A stretch of 64,000 nt of DNA from Clostridia bacterium (GTDB lineage Bacteria > Bacillota > Clostridia > Christensenellales > Aristaeellaceae): positions 1-64,000 of the forward strand of contig JAFUDS010000016.1 of NCBI GenBank assembly GCA_017464305.1, written 5' to 3'. Under the pieces are notes generated by a model. That model searched no databases. It saw only the letters and a list, made by a program, of their open reading frames with translations, and was not told the origin of the DNA. The stretch's first letter is position 1, and every line of letters starts with the position of its first letter. Position numbers and translations under genes: made by a program. Below are positions 17,809-26,211 of this stretch, in pieces.

Positions 17809-19254
17809 TTAATAAAGCGCCACCGCCGCGTCGATCAGGGACCGGACGGGACCGGGCCAGATACCCAGCAGGACGATGCAGGCGGCCAGCAGGCCCAGGG
17901 GAAGCAGCATCCGCCAGGAGGGATCGGAGGCTTCCGGGCGGGGAGCGCCGGGCAGGAAGATCATCTGTACCGCCGGCTCCAGCAGATACACCGCGGCCAG
18001 CACGGAGGACAGGATGACCGCCGCCGCGCCGATCCAGGCGGGCATGGTGCCCAGGGGTACCGCCGCAGTGAGAATGGCCCATTTGGACTGGAAGCCGATG
18101 AGGGGCGGAATGCCCGTCAGGGCCAGGCCGGCCAGGGTATAGAAGCCCACGGTCCAGGGCAGGGCGCGGCCCATGCCCCGCAGCTGGGGCAGATACTCCG
18201 CCTCCGCCCGGACCAGGAAGGCGCCGGCACAGAAGAAGAGGGAAATCTTCATGAAGCCATGGAACACCAGATGGGTCAGGGCGCCGTTCAACCCCGCCGG
18301 GGTCATCAGCGACAGGGAGAAGAGCATATAGGACAGGTGATACACCGTGCTCCAGGCCAGGCGGCGCTTGAGATGCCGCTCCCGCACCGCCATGACCGCG
18401 CCGAAGAGGATGGTGAAGGCGGAAAGAAGCAGGACAGCCGTCTGGGCCCAGGAACCGGCCAGCACCGCCGGCCCAAAACAATCATAGGTCAGCCGCAGGC
18501 AGGCGAATACGCCGGCATTGACCACCGCCACGGCATGCAACAGGGCGGTGACCGGCGTGGGGGCCACGGAAGCCCGGGGCAGCCAGGGGGACAGGGGAAA
18601 GAGAGCAGCCTTGGCGCCAAAGCCCAGGAAGGCGCAAAGAAAGGCGGCCCGCAGCAGGGCCAGGTCCGCGGAGGAAAGCTCCTCCAGGGAAAGCAAGCCC
18701 CCGGAGACAAAACTGCCGGAAGCGCTGAAATGCCCCAGGACCATGAGCCCCACCAGGCCCAGGGCCGCCCCGCCGATGGTATACTTCAGATAGGTCAGGC
18801 CCGCCCGGAGGGAATCCCCATCCTCCTTATGGGTCACCAGAGGAAGGGTAATCAGGGTCAGGCACTCATAGAACAGATACAGCGTAAACAGATTGGCGGA
18901 CAGGGCCAGGAGCTGCGTTACGGCATAGGACAGGGTATAGAAGGTAAAGAACCGTGCCTCCCGCTCCTCATGGGCCATATATTCGAAGGCATAGAGGGCC
19001 GCCAGGGGCCAGAGGAAGGCGAGGAGCAACAGGAAGACGCGATTCACCGCATCCACTCGGAAGACGATGGAAAACAGGGGTGTCACCTGCAGCAGCGTCC
19101 ATTCGGCACTGTCCTTCCTCGCCACGAGAAATAGCAGCAGGGAGGTGACCAGGGTCAGGGAAAAGACATATATATTCCGGGACCGGCGCTGGCGAAGGCG
19201 GGGGACCCACAGACTTCCCAGCGCGCACAGCAGGGCAGGAAGCAACAGCAACAT
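17809..19254 (-). CDS. Antiporter-like subunit, NuoL/MrpA-like at the TM8 motif
   Basis: A 481-residue polytopic membrane protein of the NuoL/M/N family. It has the TM5 Glu (LFYECLTLITLPL), the TM7 Lys (GFGAKAALFPLSPWLP) and the late Lys (GFQSKWAIL). At the TM8 position, where the other three subunits of this operon carry a lysine, it reads LLHAVAVVNAGVF, which resembles the HAATMVTAG motif of NuoL/MrpA. It may therefore fill the MrpA N-terminal role. The ATG at 19254 follows GGAGG by ten bases. Confidence 0.85.
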   Translation of the reverse strand: MLLLLPALLCALGSLWVPRLRQRRSRNIYVFSLTLVTSLLLFLVARKDSAEWTLLQVTPLFSIVFRVDAVNRVFLLLLAFLWPLAALYAFEYMAHEEREARFFTFYTLSYAVTQLLALSANLFTLYLFYECLTLITLPLVTHKEDGDSLRAGLTYLKYTIGGAALGLVGLMVLGHFSASGSFVSGGLLSLEELSSADLALLRAAFLCAFLGFGAKAALFPLSPWLPRASVAPTPVTALLHAVAVVNAGVFACLRLTYDCFGPAVLAGSWAQTAVLLLSAFTILFGAVMAVRERHLKRRLAWSTVYHLSYMLFSLSLMTPAGLNGALTHLVFHGFMKISLFFCAGAFLVRAEAEYLPQLRGMGRALPWTVGFYTLAGLALTGIPPLIGFQSKWAILTAAVPLGTMPAWIGAAAVILSSVLAAVYLLEPAVQMIFLPGAPRPEASDPSWRMLLPLGLLAACIVLLGIWPGPVRSLIDAAVALY

Positions 19255-19276
19255 AGCGATCTGGGCCTCCTTCCCT

Positions 19277-20749
19277 TTACACGATGGCAGCGGCGATGGA
19301 CTGGAAGAAGGCAATGAACCGGCCGGGGAACATGCCGCCGAAGACCACCACCAGGGTCAGCAGCAGCATGGGCACCCACATCAGCGGGCCTACCCGCACG
19401 GGGGTGCAGGCGGAGAGATCCGCGTCATGGCCGGGGAAGAAGCCTTGAATGGTAATGGTCAGCAAATAAGCGGCGGTCAGAATGGCGGAAATCAGCAGCA
19501 CCGCCGGGCCAATAAAGGAGAAGGCGGAGCCCAGATCCATGGCGCCGGAGGCGATGAACCACTTGCTGACGAAGCCGCCGGTGGGCGGGATGCCGATGAG
19601 CCCCAGGGAAACCAGGGTAAAGAGCACCAGCACCAGGGGCATCCGCTTGCCCAGGCCCTTCAGGTCGGAGACATGGGTGAGACCGGTTTTGCTGATGACC
19701 ACGCCGGCGGTCATGAACAGGGTAATCTTAATGGCGGAATGGAACAGCACATGCAGCAACGCCCCTTGGAAGCCGACGGCGGTCAGGGTGGACAGGCCGA
19801 AGAGCACATAGCTGACCTGGGACACGGAGGAATAGGCCAGCCGTTTCTTGAACAGATCCTCCTTCAAGGCCAGCATGGAGCCCATGAATACCGTGATCAG
19901 GGCCAGGATCATCCAGGCGATCTGCACCCAGGAGCCCCGGAGAACATCGGCGCCGATGCAATAATAAACCACGCGAATGACGCCCAGGACGCCCATTTTG
20001 GTAATGACGCCGGAAAGCACCGCGGAGGCGGGAGCAGGGGCCACGGGATGGGCGGTGGGCAGCCAGCCATGGAGGGGGAACATGCCCGCCTTGGTGCCGA
20101 AGCCCAGGATCATGGCGAAGGCTACCCACAGCAGGGCGCTCCGCTGGCCCTCCGCCAGGCGCAGGGAACCGCCGGGGAGGAAGGCCAGGGTCTCGCAGAC
20201 ATGGTTCAGATAAAAGATGCCCAGCAGGGCGGCGCTGGCGCCAAAGACGGAATAGATCAGATACTTGATGGCGGCAGCGATGGCCTCCTTGGTGCGGGTA
20301 TGAAGCACCAGGGGCAGGGTGATGAGGGTCATGGCCTCATAGAACAGATAGAAGGTGACCAGATTGCCCGCCATGGTGAGGCCGGACAGCACCCCCTGGG
20401 TCGCCAGATAGAAGGCATAGAACCGATGCTCATCCTCCTCATGGCGCATATACTCGAAGGCGAAATAGCCCGCCAGGGGCCACATCAGCGCCACCAGGGC
20501 CAGGAAGAAGCGGCTGAGGGCATCCAGGGACAGCTGAATCGGGATGGACGCCGTCAGATGCCAGAGAATCAGGCTCTGCCCGGCCAGTCGCCAGGCGGCA
20601 TAGGCCATGGCGGCGGAGGACAAAACCAGGAAAAGCCCCGTCCAGCGCCGGGCAGAGGATCTTTCCCGCAGCGCGGGAATGAGTCCAACGCCCAGACCCG
20701 CCAGAATGGGAAGCAGCACAGGAATCAACAGAAACAGATTACCTTCCAT
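19277..20749 (-). CDS. Antiporter-like subunit (MrpD/NuoM-like)
   Basis: A 490-residue integral membrane protein with about 14 hydrophobic helices. Key channel residues are present: Glu in LFYEAMTLITLPL, Lys in GFGTKAGMFPLHGWLP, Lys in GVITKMGVLGVIR and Lys in GGFVSKWFIA. It is full-length for the family. It sits in the middle of three consecutive antiporter-like genes, which probably assemble side by side in the membrane like the arm of complex I. Whether it moves protons, sodium or potassium cannot be read from the sequence. Confidence 0.87.
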   Translation of the reverse strand: MEGNLFLLIPVLLPILAGLGVGLIPALRERSSARRWTGLFLVLSSAAMAYAAWRLAGQSLILWHLTASIPIQLSLDALSRFFLALVALMWPLAGYFAFEYMRHEEDEHRFYAFYLATQGVLSGLTMAGNLVTFYLFYEAMTLITLPLVLHTRTKEAIAAAIKYLIYSVFGASAALLGIFYLNHVCETLAFLPGGSLRLAEGQRSALLWVAFAMILGFGTKAGMFPLHGWLPTAHPVAPAPASAVLSGVITKMGVLGVIRVVYYCIGADVLRGSWVQIAWMILALITVFMGSMLALKEDLFKKRLAYSSVSQVSYVLFGLSTLTAVGFQGALLHVLFHSAIKITLFMTAGVVISKTGLTHVSDLKGLGKRMPLVLVLFTLVSLGLIGIPPTGGFVSKWFIASGAMDLGSAFSFIGPAVLLISAILTAAYLLTITIQGFFPGHDADLSACTPVRVGPLMWVPMLLLTLVVVFGGMFPGRFIAFFQSIAAAIV

Positions 20750-20790
20750 CGTAAACCTCCATCAAAGGGGATCAAATTATTTTGCACGAA

Positions 20791-22281
20791 TCAGGAGAAC
20801 TGGGACAGGCCCAAACTGATGACCTCCAGCAGGGGCTGGGCCAGGAAAAAGGAGACGAGAATTCCCGCCGCCAGCAGGCCACAGGCCCCCAGCCCCAGGG
20901 GAGAAAGGGAACCCCGCCGGGAGGATCCCTGGTCGGGGGACCAGAGGATCAGCATGGTCCGCAGGAAATAGAGCACATTCAAAAGGGTGCTGAGGGCCAG
21001 AACCGCCAGGGTAATGATGGCCACGGGCGGGCTGTGGCGAAGGGCTTCGCCTCCCAGCAGCAGCTTTGAGATGAGCCCCCCGGTGAAGGGAAGCCCCACC
21101 AGGGAGAAGGCGCCCACCGTCCATAGCGCGCCATATACCGGATGCTTTCGAGCGGCCCCCGCCAGATCCGCAAAGGAATCGCTGCCTCCCGCGCTGCGGC
21201 GCAGCTCCTCCCCGGAGAGGAAAAGCAGCGCCTTGGAGCAGGAATGAACCAGCAGATGGAACACCGCCGCCTGATAGCCGCCCCCCGCGCCCAGGCCTAC
21301 GCCCAGGAAGATATAACCAATCTGGGCCACGGAGGACCAGGCGATCATACGGGTGAAACGGGAGGTGCGAATGGCGGCCAGGGACCCAAAGATCATGCCA
21401 GCCCAGGCGAACACCAGCAGCAGATGATCCACTTGGGAAAGGAGCACCAGATCCCATCCAAAGACCCGGGCATAGACCTTCAGCAGCAACAGAATGTATC
21501 CCTTGGAAACCAGGGAGGACAGAATCGCGTTGGAGGAGGGCACGCTGGAGGAATAAGCGTCCGGTGCCCAGGAGTGGAAGGGGAAGAGGGCGCTCTTGAT
21601 GGAAAGCCCCACGGTGATCAGTGCGATGATGATGGTCAGGGAACGATGATATTCCCCGGTGGCGGCCAAGGCCTGCAGGGAGACAAACAGATTCTCCATC
21701 AGCAGATGGCCGGTCAAATCATAGAGCAGGACCACCCCCAGCAGGAACAGCCCGGAGCCCACCAGATTCAGCACCATATAGCGCATGCCCGCGGCCAGGG
21801 CCCGGCCGGAATTTTGAAAGACGATGAGGGCACCGGCGCTGAGGGTCATAATCTCCAGAAAGACATAGCAGGTAAACAGGTCATTGGAATAGGCCTGAGA
21901 CAGCAGCGCGGCCATCAGCAGCATGCACAGGGAAAGGTACTGGGGCTCCCGGGAGGCCTGACGACCAGAGGACAGGGCCGGGGCGCCGGACAGCAGGGCG
22001 CAGAGCATAACGCCGGGGAAGAGGCAGGCCAGCAGGGCCTCCAGGGCGCCGGCGCGAATCTCATTACCCCAGGGGGCGGGGAAATGACCCATCATAAAGG
22101 TAAAGGAAGCGCTGCCGGGCTGCCCCAGGATGGCAAGCAGCAGGGCGCCTCCCGCCAGGCATAGCCCCAGCACGGCCCGGGCCCAGGCTCGGGCGCCCCG
22201 GGGCGGCAGCACGGAGCAGACCGCAGCGGACAGCAGGAACAGGATAATGGAGAAGAAGGGAATGTTTTGCCACCAGAGCAT
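20791..22281 (-). CDS. mrpD: Mrp antiporter subunit MrpD-like
   Basis: A 496-residue antiporter-like subunit directly after mrpC, the canonical position of mrpD. TM5 Glu lies in YVFLEIMTLSAGAL, TM7 Lys in LSIKSALFPFHSWAPDAY, a TM8 Lys in LVSKGYILLLLKV, and the late Lys in GGLISKLLLGG. The A-P-D-A-Y-S-S-S-V-P stretch is typical of MrpD. Its ATG overlaps the last base of the mrpC stop. Confidence 0.9.
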   Translation of the reverse strand: MLWWQNIPFFSIILFLLSAAVCSVLPPRGARAWARAVLGLCLAGGALLLAILGQPGSASFTFMMGHFPAPWGNEIRAGALEALLACLFPGVMLCALLSGAPALSSGRQASREPQYLSLCMLLMAALLSQAYSNDLFTCYVFLEIMTLSAGALIVFQNSGRALAAGMRYMVLNLVGSGLFLLGVVLLYDLTGHLLMENLFVSLQALAATGEYHRSLTIIIALITVGLSIKSALFPFHSWAPDAYSSSVPSSNAILSSLVSKGYILLLLKVYARVFGWDLVLLSQVDHLLLVFAWAGMIFGSLAAIRTSRFTRMIAWSSVAQIGYIFLGVGLGAGGGYQAAVFHLLVHSCSKALLFLSGEELRRSAGGSDSFADLAGAARKHPVYGALWTVGAFSLVGLPFTGGLISKLLLGGEALRHSPPVAIITLAVLALSTLLNVLYFLRTMLILWSPDQGSSRRGSLSPLGLGACGLLAAGILVSFFLAQPLLEVISLGLSQFS

Positions 22282-22682
22282 CAGTCATTCGCCTCCTCTT
22301 CCTCTTCATTGGCTTCCCGGGCCAGCTGGACGATTTCATCCAGATTCAGGGTATGGAAGCGCTGATACAGCCGCACCGTCAGGGACAGCATCACCGCTGT
22401 GACGGACACGGAAACGACGATGCCCGTCAGCACCAGACCGGCGGGGATGGGGTTAATGAAGGAGGCGGCGGGCAGGGAACCGGCTGCGTCCTGAATCGGG
22501 GCGGTGTGGCCGGAAATATAGCCCTCCGAGGCCAGGAACAGGAAGATGGCGGAATCCATAAAGGAAAAGCCGATGATCTTCTTGATCAGATTCCGATTCA
22601 GCAGCAGGGTGGTGAGCCCGATGCCAAAGAGGATGATGGCCGCCGCCTCCACCCGGTTCTCCAGGAGTATCTGCAGATTCAT
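22281..22682 (-). CDS. mrpC: Mrp antiporter subunit MrpC (NuoK-like)
   Basis: A 133-residue protein with three membrane helices, homologous to NuoK. LLNRNLIKKIIGFSFMDSAIFLFLA and NPIPAGLVLTGIVVSVSVTAVMLSL are the diagnostic second and third helices. It has an acidic C-terminal tail (REANEEEEEAND). It forms the adaptor between antiporter-like subunits in Mrp complexes. Confidence 0.92.
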   Translation of the reverse strand: MNLQILLENRVEAAAIILFGIGLTTLLLNRNLIKKIIGFSFMDSAIFLFLASEGYISGHTAPIQDAAGSLPAASFINPIPAGLVLTGIVVSVSVTAVMLSLTVRLYQRFHTLNLDEIVQLAREANEEEEEAND

Positions 22683-22685
22683 TCG

Positions 22686-23582
22686 TTAGATCTCTCCTTT
22701 CTCAAACAGGGCGAAAAAGCCATACATGGTGCAGCATACCACGAACCCCACGGCGATATTCAGGGGCAAAATCAACCCAGCGGACAGAATAGCGCCGGGG
22801 GTGCCGTTGGAGATGATGGAGGGCAGATGATTGGCCCCGGTAAAGAAGGAATAAGCCTTGGACAGGGCGTAGAAGGCCAGGGCGAAAAAGGAGATGGCCC
22901 GATAGGTCCGGAAGGAGAAGAAACGGCCCATTTTTTCCGGCCCATAGGCTTCCCGATACAGGATCAGGGCCGCGCCCATGACCGCCCCGCCGGAGAAGCC
23001 GCCGCCGGGGCCCAGATGTCCATTCAAAATAATATACAGCCCGTAGAGCAGAATTACGGGGCACAGGGCCCGGGCGCCGGCCCGCAGGATAGGATCCGCG
23101 GGGGCTTCTGGGGCCGCGGACGCCAGGGGATGATTCGCCTCCCGGGACTGCAGCCCCCGCAGCAGCAGGAGCACGGCGGTGGCCGCGGTGAAGAGCACAT
23201 TGCTTTCCCCCAGGGTATCAAAGGCACGATAATCCAGGATCATGTTGGCCACCAGGTTGGTGGCGCCGCCCTCCTGCAGCCCCTGGGCCAGATAGCGCTC
23301 CGACACCTCGTTTTCCACCGGGTTGGTCTCCCGGCCAAAGGCGGGCAGATCCATGACGCCCCAGAGCAGCACCAGAATGACGCCCACCGCCACCAGGACG
23401 GAGAGGGCGCGATAGACCCCCAGGGAAAGGGCGTGGGCCCAGTTTTCCCGGGCGGAATAGGTCCGATCCTGCCTGTGAATCCGAGTGTCATGAGCATGGA
23501 GATGGGCCGCGTCCAGGTGGGAGGCCTGGGGAGCGGACTCCTCCAGGGAAAGGCTCAGATCCCGATCCAGATCATTTTTCAT
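22686..23582 (-). CDS. mrpB: MbhE-MnhB fusion (split MrpA C-terminus joined to MrpB)
   Basis: A 298-residue membrane protein. Residues 1-47 are a charged, His-containing cytoplasmic-looking extension (AHLHAHDTRIHR). Residues about 52-145 resemble the MbhE segment normally found at the MrpA C-terminus (ENEVSERYLAQGLQEGGATNLVANMILDYRAFDTLGE core). Residues about 165-298 are the MnhB domain, marked by GHLGPGGGFSGGAVMGAALIL at 188-208. In Bacillus-type Mrp the first part belongs to MrpA, so the gene boundary has moved. It overlaps the upstream gene by 11 bases. Confidence 0.88.
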   Translation of the reverse strand: MKNDLDRDLSLSLEESAPQASHLDAAHLHAHDTRIHRQDRTYSARENWAHALSLGVYRALSVLVAVGVILVLLWGVMDLPAFGRETNPVENEVSERYLAQGLQEGGATNLVANMILDYRAFDTLGESNVLFTAATAVLLLLRGLQSREANHPLASAAPEAPADPILRAGARALCPVILLYGLYIILNGHLGPGGGFSGGAVMGAALILYREAYGPEKMGRFFSFRTYRAISFFALAFYALSKAYSFFTGANHLPSIISNGTPGAILSAGLILPLNIAVGFVVCCTMYGFFALFEKGEI

Positions 23583-23838
23583 GAGTGGAATCCTCCTTTC
23601 CCTGGTCGATGGCCTGAATCTTCTTCAGGGCCAGGAAGAACAGCAGGGAGGAGACCCCTGCGCCCACCGCCGCCTCGGTAATGGCCAGATCGGGGGACTG
23701 CAGCAGAATCCAGATCAGCACCATCACCAGGCTCTGGGCCATGAAGATAATGCAGGCCGCCAGCAGATGCTTCGTCCGCACCACCATGATCGCGTTGAGG
23801 AGGACGATGATCAGTAGCAACGTCATTACGATTTCCAT
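23572..23838 (-). CDS. MbhD/DUF4040 subunit (detached segment of MrpA)
   Basis: An 88-residue membrane protein with about three helices; AQSLVMVLIWILLQSPDLAITEAAVGAGVSSLLFF is the DUF4040 core, similar to NuoJ. In Bacillus-type Mrp this forms part of the C-terminus of MrpA; in membrane-bound hydrogenases it is MbhD. Here it is a separate gene, its ATG overlapping the mrpG stop (TGATG). The ATG at 23838 is preferred because upstream codons lie in the mrpG coding region. Confidence 0.88.
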   Translation of the reverse strand: MEIVMTLLLIIVLLNAIMVVRTKHLLAACIIFMAQSLVMVLIWILLQSPDLAITEAAVGAGVSSLLFFLALKKIQAIDQGKEDSTHEK

Positions 23839-24149
23839 CAGCGCTTCGCCTCCTTTTCCGCCCGCCGGGAGCGAACCTCCAGCTGGGCGATGAGATGGGA
23901 GGAAACCGGGGAGGCCACCCACAGAAAAACCACCACCAGGATCAGCTTCAGGGAGGTAAAATCCGCTCCCTGGGCCAGAACCAGGCTGCAGATGGCCAGC
24001 AGCAGCCCCAGGGTATCATTGACGGCGGCGGCATGCATGCGCTGCAGGGTATCCCGGAAGCGGAAAACACCCAGCACCCCGGTGCACAGCGTAAAGAGCG
24101 AAAGGAACATCAGCCCGGCGGCGAGGCCAAAGCGAATGTTATTCCACAT
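23838..24149 (-). CDS. mrpG: Mrp antiporter subunit MrpG
   Basis: A 103-residue protein with three predicted membrane helices. It carries the MnhG signature GVFRFRDTLQRMHAAAVNDTLGLLL and VASPVSSHLIA near the end. It is a small structural subunit of the Mrp complex. It overlaps mrpF by 11 bases. Confidence 0.9.
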   Translation of the reverse strand: MWNNIRFGLAAGLMFLSLFTLCTGVLGVFRFRDTLQRMHAAAVNDTLGLLLAICSLVLAQGADFTSLKLILVVVFLWVASPVSSHLIAQLEVRSRRAEKEAKR

Positions 24150-24453
24150 GGGCGACGCCTCCTTTCCGGGTAGATTCCTTTTGCTGGGACAGGGAAAGGA
24201 ATATGCGGGTCAGCACCACCACGGCCAGACAGCCCAGGAGACTGAAGATCAGCGCCACATCCGCCAGATAGCCTTCCCCCAGCAAGAAGGTCAGGATACA
24301 GATGCCGATGGTAACCAGGGTGGTCATCATATTCACCGCCACCAGCCGATCCGCGACTTTGGGGCCCCGCACGGCGCGGAAAATGCAGCCGAGAATCAAC
24401 AGGGCCAGCACCCCCAGGGCTACCCAGAGCAACCGGGCATAGAAATCCATCAT
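24139..24453 (-). CDS. mrpF: Mrp antiporter subunit MrpF
   Basis: A 104-residue protein with three membrane helices and the MnhF signature RAVRGPKVADRLVAVNMMTTL. Its ATG overlaps the mrpE stop by four bases (ATGA). It works with MrpE and MrpG in the assembly of the cation/proton antiporter. Confidence 0.9.
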   Translation of the reverse strand: MMDFYARLLWVALGVLALLILGCIFRAVRGPKVADRLVAVNMMTTLVTIGICILTFLLGEGYLADVALIFSLLGCLAVVVLTRIFLSLSQQKESTRKGGVAHVE

Positions 24454-24917
24454 GCCTGGCCTCCTTCCAGCCGGCGCACACGGCGCAGCATTTCATTGGA
24501 ATCCAGATCCTGCCCGGAGGCCTGCTCCAGGCAATGCACCTGGAAATGGCCCTCCTCAGACTCCACCGTAATGGTGCCGGGGGTCAGAGTGATGGAATCC
24601 GCCAGGATGATTCGGCCCATATTCGTTTTTAAAGAGGAATCAAAATCCGCCAGGGAGGAGTCGGGTTGGCCGGGGGTCCAGATTCGCCGCATGACGGAAA
24701 GGGCGGCTAAAATGACCTCCTTCAATAAATAAAAGAGATAGCCTACCGCCCGGGGAAGAAACCGGAGCCGTCGAAAATCCGCCCCAGGGGTCAGATCCAG
24801 CATGCGCAGGGAGAGCAGCCAAACGCAGCCCACCGCCAGCAGCCCGATCAGCAGGATTTCGACGGTCACATGGGCGTTGAAAAACACCCACAGCAGATAC
24901 AATAGTAGAAAAAGCAT
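24450..24917 (-). CDS. mrpE: Mrp antiporter subunit MrpE
   Basis: A 155-residue protein and the first gene of the leftward antiporter operon. Two hydrophobic helices at the N-terminus (LFLLLYLLWVFFNA and ILLIGLLAVGCVWLLSL) are followed by a cytoplasmic domain with ADSITLTPGTITVESEEG, the MnhE hallmark. A GGAGGAGG site precedes the ATG. The promoter has a perfect TATAAT and is flanked by candidate repressor operators. Confidence 0.9.
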   Translation of the reverse strand: MLFLLLYLLWVFFNAHVTVEILLIGLLAVGCVWLLSLRMLDLTPGADFRRLRFLPRAVGYLFYLLKEVILAALSVMRRIWTPGQPDSSLADFDSSLKTNMGRIILADSITLTPGTITVESEEGHFQVHCLEQASGQDLDSNEMLRRVRRLEGGQA

Positions 24918-24945
24918 GAGCGCCTCCTCCAGGGAAAATCAACCT

Positions 24946-25046
24946 ATTATATTCCTTTTTGCTGAAAATACAAAATTGTTTCAAAATGAAACAAAATATT
25001 AATTAGAGTGTTGACAAATGAAACAAATCGTGTTACAATTTGAAAC
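24946..25046. promoter_or_regulatory. Divergent promoters of the Mrp operon and LexA-like gene with palindromic operators
   Basis: Rightward promoter: TTGACA (25011-25016), 17 bases, TACAAT (25034-25039). Leftward promoter: TATAAT on the minus strand (24946-24951) with a weak TTTGTA -35 (24969-24974). A perfect palindrome with arms TTGTTTCA and TGAAACAA and an AAA centre lies at 24976-24994. A related site, GTTACAATTTGAAAC (25032-25046), covers the rightward -10, and a half-site ATGAAACAAA lies in its spacer (25018-25027). They look like repressor sites controlling both directions. Confidence 0.7.
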
Positions 25047-25065
25047 GTCGAAGGGAGGGAAGGTC

Positions 25066-25884
25066 ATGGCGCAAAGAGGTACGCCCGCCGGCAGCGGGAA
25101 ATACGCGGACCGGATTAAGGAGGCCAGGAAGGCCGCCGGGCTGAATCAGCAGCAATTGGCGGAGGCCCTGGGCATGAGCCGGAACACCGTCGCCGGGTGG
25201 GAAACGGGGCACAGCCGGCCCGATCTGGATTCCCTTCCCGCGCTGTGCAAGGCGCTGGGGCTGTCCCTGGGCGGCTTTTTCGGGGTTCGTGAAGGGGTAA
25301 CCAGGGGGGAGCGGCAATTGCTGACTGCCTTCCGGTCCCTGGAGGCGGAGGATCAGCAGGCCATCCTTTGGCAGGTGGAGGCCCTGGCCGCTGGCCGGGC
25401 TACGAAACGGAAGGAAAAGCAGGAGCGGGAGACGAGGCATCTCCAGCATCTTCAAAGCCTGCGAGGTCAGGTGGTCGCCCTCTATCGCAGCGATCTTTTC
25501 GCCGCCGCGGGCACAGGGTTCCCCCTGGAAGGGGAACAGGGCGAAGCCATTTGGCTGCGGAAGGATGAAAATACCGAAAAGGCCGATGAAATCGTGACGG
25601 TCAACGGGCACAGCATGGAGCCTACCTTCGACCATGGGGATCAGGTGCTGGTGCAGCACACGGATCGCCTGCGGGAAGGGGAGATTGGCCTCTTCCTGGT
25701 GGACGGAGAAGGATACATCAAGGAATATAGAGCGGATGGGCTCTATTCTCACAATTCGGATTACGCGCCCCTGCGCTTCAGCGAGAACAGCGATGTTCGC
25801 CTGGTGGGCCGGGTGCTGGGCAAGGTTACAGATGAGCAGAGGTTGACAGAGGAAGAACAGAGCTGGTTGGAGGAATCAAAATGA
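25066..25884 (+). CDS. LexA/CI-like self-cleaving repressor (XRE plus S24 peptidase)
   Basis: This 272-residue regulator has an N-terminal XRE helix-turn-helix (residues 12-70, LNQQQLAEALGMSRNTVAGWETG) and a C-terminal S24 domain. The catalytic serine is S183 in NGHSMEPTF and the catalytic lysine K219 in GEGYIKEY; A148-G149 in LFAAAGTGF is a plausible self-cleavage site. Such repressors are usually inactivated by RecA-promoted cleavage or by a specific signal. ATG 25066 follows GGAGGGAAGG; the longer in-frame ATG at 25018 lies within the promoter. It is divergent from the Mrp operon and has palindromes overlapping its own promoter. Confidence 0.85.
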   Translation: MAQRGTPAGSGKYADRIKEARKAAGLNQQQLAEALGMSRNTVAGWETGHSRPDLDSLPALCKALGLSLGGFFGVREGVTRGERQLLTAFRSLEAEDQQAILWQVEALAAGRATKRKEKQERETRHLQHLQSLRGQVVALYRSDLFAAAGTGFPLEGEQGEAIWLRKDENTEKADEIVTVNGHSMEPTFDHGDQVLVQHTDRLREGEIGLFLVDGEGYIKEYRADGLYSHNSDYAPLRFSENSDVRLVGRVLGKVTDEQRLTEEEQSWLEESK

Positions 25885-26159
25885 CAGAGAATTATGTTTA
25901 CACCGAAGAGTTGAACCGGATGGATCCTCGCCTGATTCATGAAATGAACGCCCGGCTGTTCTTCCAATCCGGGCTGAAAAAGCCTCAGTATGGCGTGCGC
26001 CCCTGGCAATATGTGGAGATGGAATACAGGGACATGGGCCTGGTGCCGCCCTCTTATATTCCGCCGCTGGAAACCATGGAGGATGCGGAGATCTGGATGT
26101 GCCTGGATGATCGGGTGAACCGCCGGATGCGGATGCGGGAAAGCGGCATCGCGGTATAA
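25881..26159 (+). CDS. Hypothetical protein coupled to the LexA-like gene
   Basis: A 92-residue soluble protein rich in aromatic and acidic residues (RPWQYVEMEYRDMGLVPPSYIPPLE), with no recognised domain. Its ATG overlaps the repressor stop (ATGA), so it is translationally coupled and may modulate the repressor. Similar small proteins next to S24 repressors are known in Clostridia, but I cannot name a family. Confidence 0.6.
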   Translation: MTENYVYTEELNRMDPRLIHEMNARLFFQSGLKKPQYGVRPWQYVEMEYRDMGLVPPSYIPPLETMEDAEIWMCLDDRVNRRMRMRESGIAV

Positions 26160-26211
26160 GGTTTGTCCCCTAACAATTTTCAAAAAAACAGAGAAGCAGG
26201 AGGAAAAGAAG

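Noticed and set aside
17788-23897. Very long open frames on the plus strand opposite the antiporter genes (for example 17788-19134 and 19067-20971)
   Set aside because: They encode Gly/Gln/His-rich low-complexity sequence with no domains, lie exactly antisense to conserved membrane proteins and have no ribosome binding sites. They are shadows caused by GC-rich codon use.
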